Part shown: one piece after another, positions 4,671 to 5,595 of the stretch | Numbering within the stretch: the stretch's first letter is position 1 | Layout of the letters: each line of letters begins with the position of its first letter | DNA from: an uncultured Mollicutes bacterium | GTDB taxonomy: Bacteria; Bacillota_I; Bacilli_A; RFN20; CAG-826 | DNA length: 5,595 nt | Direction of reading: 5' to 3' | Assembly: GCA_945935945.1 (NCBI GenBank) | Contig: CAMESA010000069.1 | Location: 1-5,595 of the forward strand | The notes under the pieces: model-generated | The model's input: only the letters and a program-made list of their open reading frames with translations | Databases searched by the model: none | Told to the model about the DNA's origin: nothing | Made by a program: the position numbers and the translations under genes

Positions 4671-5595
4671 CTATTTTATATTAAAAATTTCAGTTTTTGT
4701 TACTCTGATTGATTCAGAGATTTCCATATTATTAAGAGCAATTTTTGCAACATCTTCCCATGGAGTATTTTGGTACACAACTTCATTAACAATTAACCAA
4801 AATTGTTTAAAAATTTGATGAAAAACAACTTTTTTATCTAATTCGTTATTGCCTTTTTTAGTAGTCAAATACATATACCACAAGAAATATAATTTAATAA
4901 AAATTGGCAATTTGAACTTAATATTATTAGCATATGAGTAGAGTTTTGCTATGGCATAACCAGATAAAAATGATTGAACAAATGAAAAAGTTGCACCACT
5001 GCCCGTTATCGATTCTTCTCTTTGCCTATAGAAATATAAACGGTCATTTATGCACATTATTTTATTAGCTTTAGCAAAAATCATGTATGAAAAAACAAAG
5101 TCTTCAATAACTTTTTTATTGTCGATAAATTCAATTTTGCTATTTATCAAAAAAGATCTTTTCACTAATTTAAGCCATGCATAAGAACGAATACCAATAT
5201 CATTCATTAGCATTTTAAGTGCTTTTTTTGAACTTATTAGTTTATTTGGAGCTAAAAATGAAGAAATAAACTTAGAGGTTTTTCCATTTTTATACATAAA
5301 ATAATTGCAGCAAACCACATCTGCACGAGATTCTTCTGCTTTATTGTATAAATTCAATAAATAATTTTTATCTACAAAATCATCGCCGTCAACAAAAGCA
5401 ACATATTCACCTCTTGCTTTTTTTTAGTCCATCATTCCTTGTAAAAGATAAATTTCTATTATTTACATCAAGTCGAACAAAAATATCAGGTCTTAAACTA
5501 ACAAACCTATCAATAATTGATGGAGAAGTATCGTTTGGAGAATCGCTAACGCAAATAACTTCATACCTTTTTGAAAAAGTTTGGTACAAAAGTGA
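4671..5595 (-). pseudogene. Family 2 (GT-A) glycosyltransferase, frameshifted, N-terminus outside window
   Basis: The predicted role is transfer of a sugar from a nucleotide-sugar donor in surface polysaccharide or glycoconjugate synthesis; donor and acceptor cannot be told. The first segment (5595 to about 5426) reads SLLYQTFSKRYEVICVSDSP, then NNRNLSFTRNDGLKK, the usual GT2 SLLxQT...RNxGL pattern. The second, in another frame, continues at once with ARGEYVAFVDGDDFVDKNYL, holding the metal-binding DxDD-type motif. VIEDFVFSY and LYFYRQREESITG further on match the ED and YR..SIT blocks of EpsH/WaaE-like enzymes. The two frames join exactly at the A8 tract, where one A too many puts the upstream frame out to TGA 5409-5407. 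About 307 codons are present and perhaps 25 are missing at the window edge. Independent reading of the second part has only a TTG start with no SD. The gene may be inactive, phase-variable or mis-sequenced. The stop is TAG. Confidence 0.85.
5418..5425 (-). repeat. A8 homopolymer tract at the frameshift
   Basis: Eight A in the mRNA (T8 on the plus strand) lie in CTAAAAAAAAGCA. Seven A would give CTA AAA AAA GCA AGA GGT, that is LKKARG, the normal GT2 sequence. Eight A give LKKSKR and a stop. The tract is therefore the exact and only lesion visible in the gene. Confidence 0.85.

Noticed and set aside
4671..5357. Separate 228-residue gene starting at TTG 5357
   Set aside because: The frame stays open upstream to 5423 and encodes the GT2 DGDD motif there; TTG 5357 lacks an SD and would remove the motif. 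It is the back half of the frameshifted glycosyltransferase.
642..5595. Alternative genetic code with TGA as tryptophan
   Set aside because: Trp positions checked in S3, S19, L2, L3, L4 and the glycosyltransferase are TGG, and reading through TGA 5409-5407 does not restore the glycosyltransferase.

Overview
The window carries the promoter-proximal part of a bacterial S10 ribosomal-protein operon. All genes read on the minus strand, so the operon runs right to left. Behind it, at the right edge, is a broken family-2 glycosyltransferase gene. The AT-rich DNA, strong Shine-Dalgarno (SD) sequences, Bacillus-like ribosomal proteins and sigma-A-type promoter point to a low-GC Bacillota or closely related lineage. 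Every tryptophan I checked is TGG, and no TGA falls inside a real gene, so nothing supports the Mycoplasma/Spiroplasma code. Some traits are off-type for Bacilli: TAG is the favoured stop, L22 has a ~90-residue low-complexity N-terminal extension, and S3 and L22 are changed at usually conserved sites. An Erysipelotrichia or Mollicutes-adjacent gut lineage is one possibility, but this is inference and the genus cannot be named.

Layout in transcription order. (1) 5595-4671: a glycosyltransferase missing its first ~25 residues beyond the window edge and interrupted by a one-base frameshift in an A8 tract. (2) 4670-4429: intergenic region with an A/T-rich terminator-like hairpin, a good -35/-10 promoter and a ~117-nt leader that can fold into nested stems. 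(3) 4428-1: rpsJ, rplC, rplD, rplW, rplB, rpsS, rplV, rpsC in canonical order. Gaps are 5 to 29 nt, with one 1-nt overlap (rplD/rplW). rpsC runs off the left edge only a little short of its normal end. The rest of the cluster (rplP, rpmC, rpsQ and so on) would be expected beyond it.

The eight ribosomal genes are co-transcribed parts of one machine. S10, S19 and S3 belong to the 30S head; L3, L4, L23, L2 and L22 belong to the 50S core and exit-tunnel region. The glycosyltransferase is unrelated surface-polysaccharide-type cargo that sits upstream in the same direction. The operon has its own promoter.

No wholly new system is evident. The points most worth a second look are the homopolymer frameshift in the glycosyltransferase, the L22 extension with its altered tunnel hairpin, the altered S3 helicase/signature residues, and the structured S10 leader.
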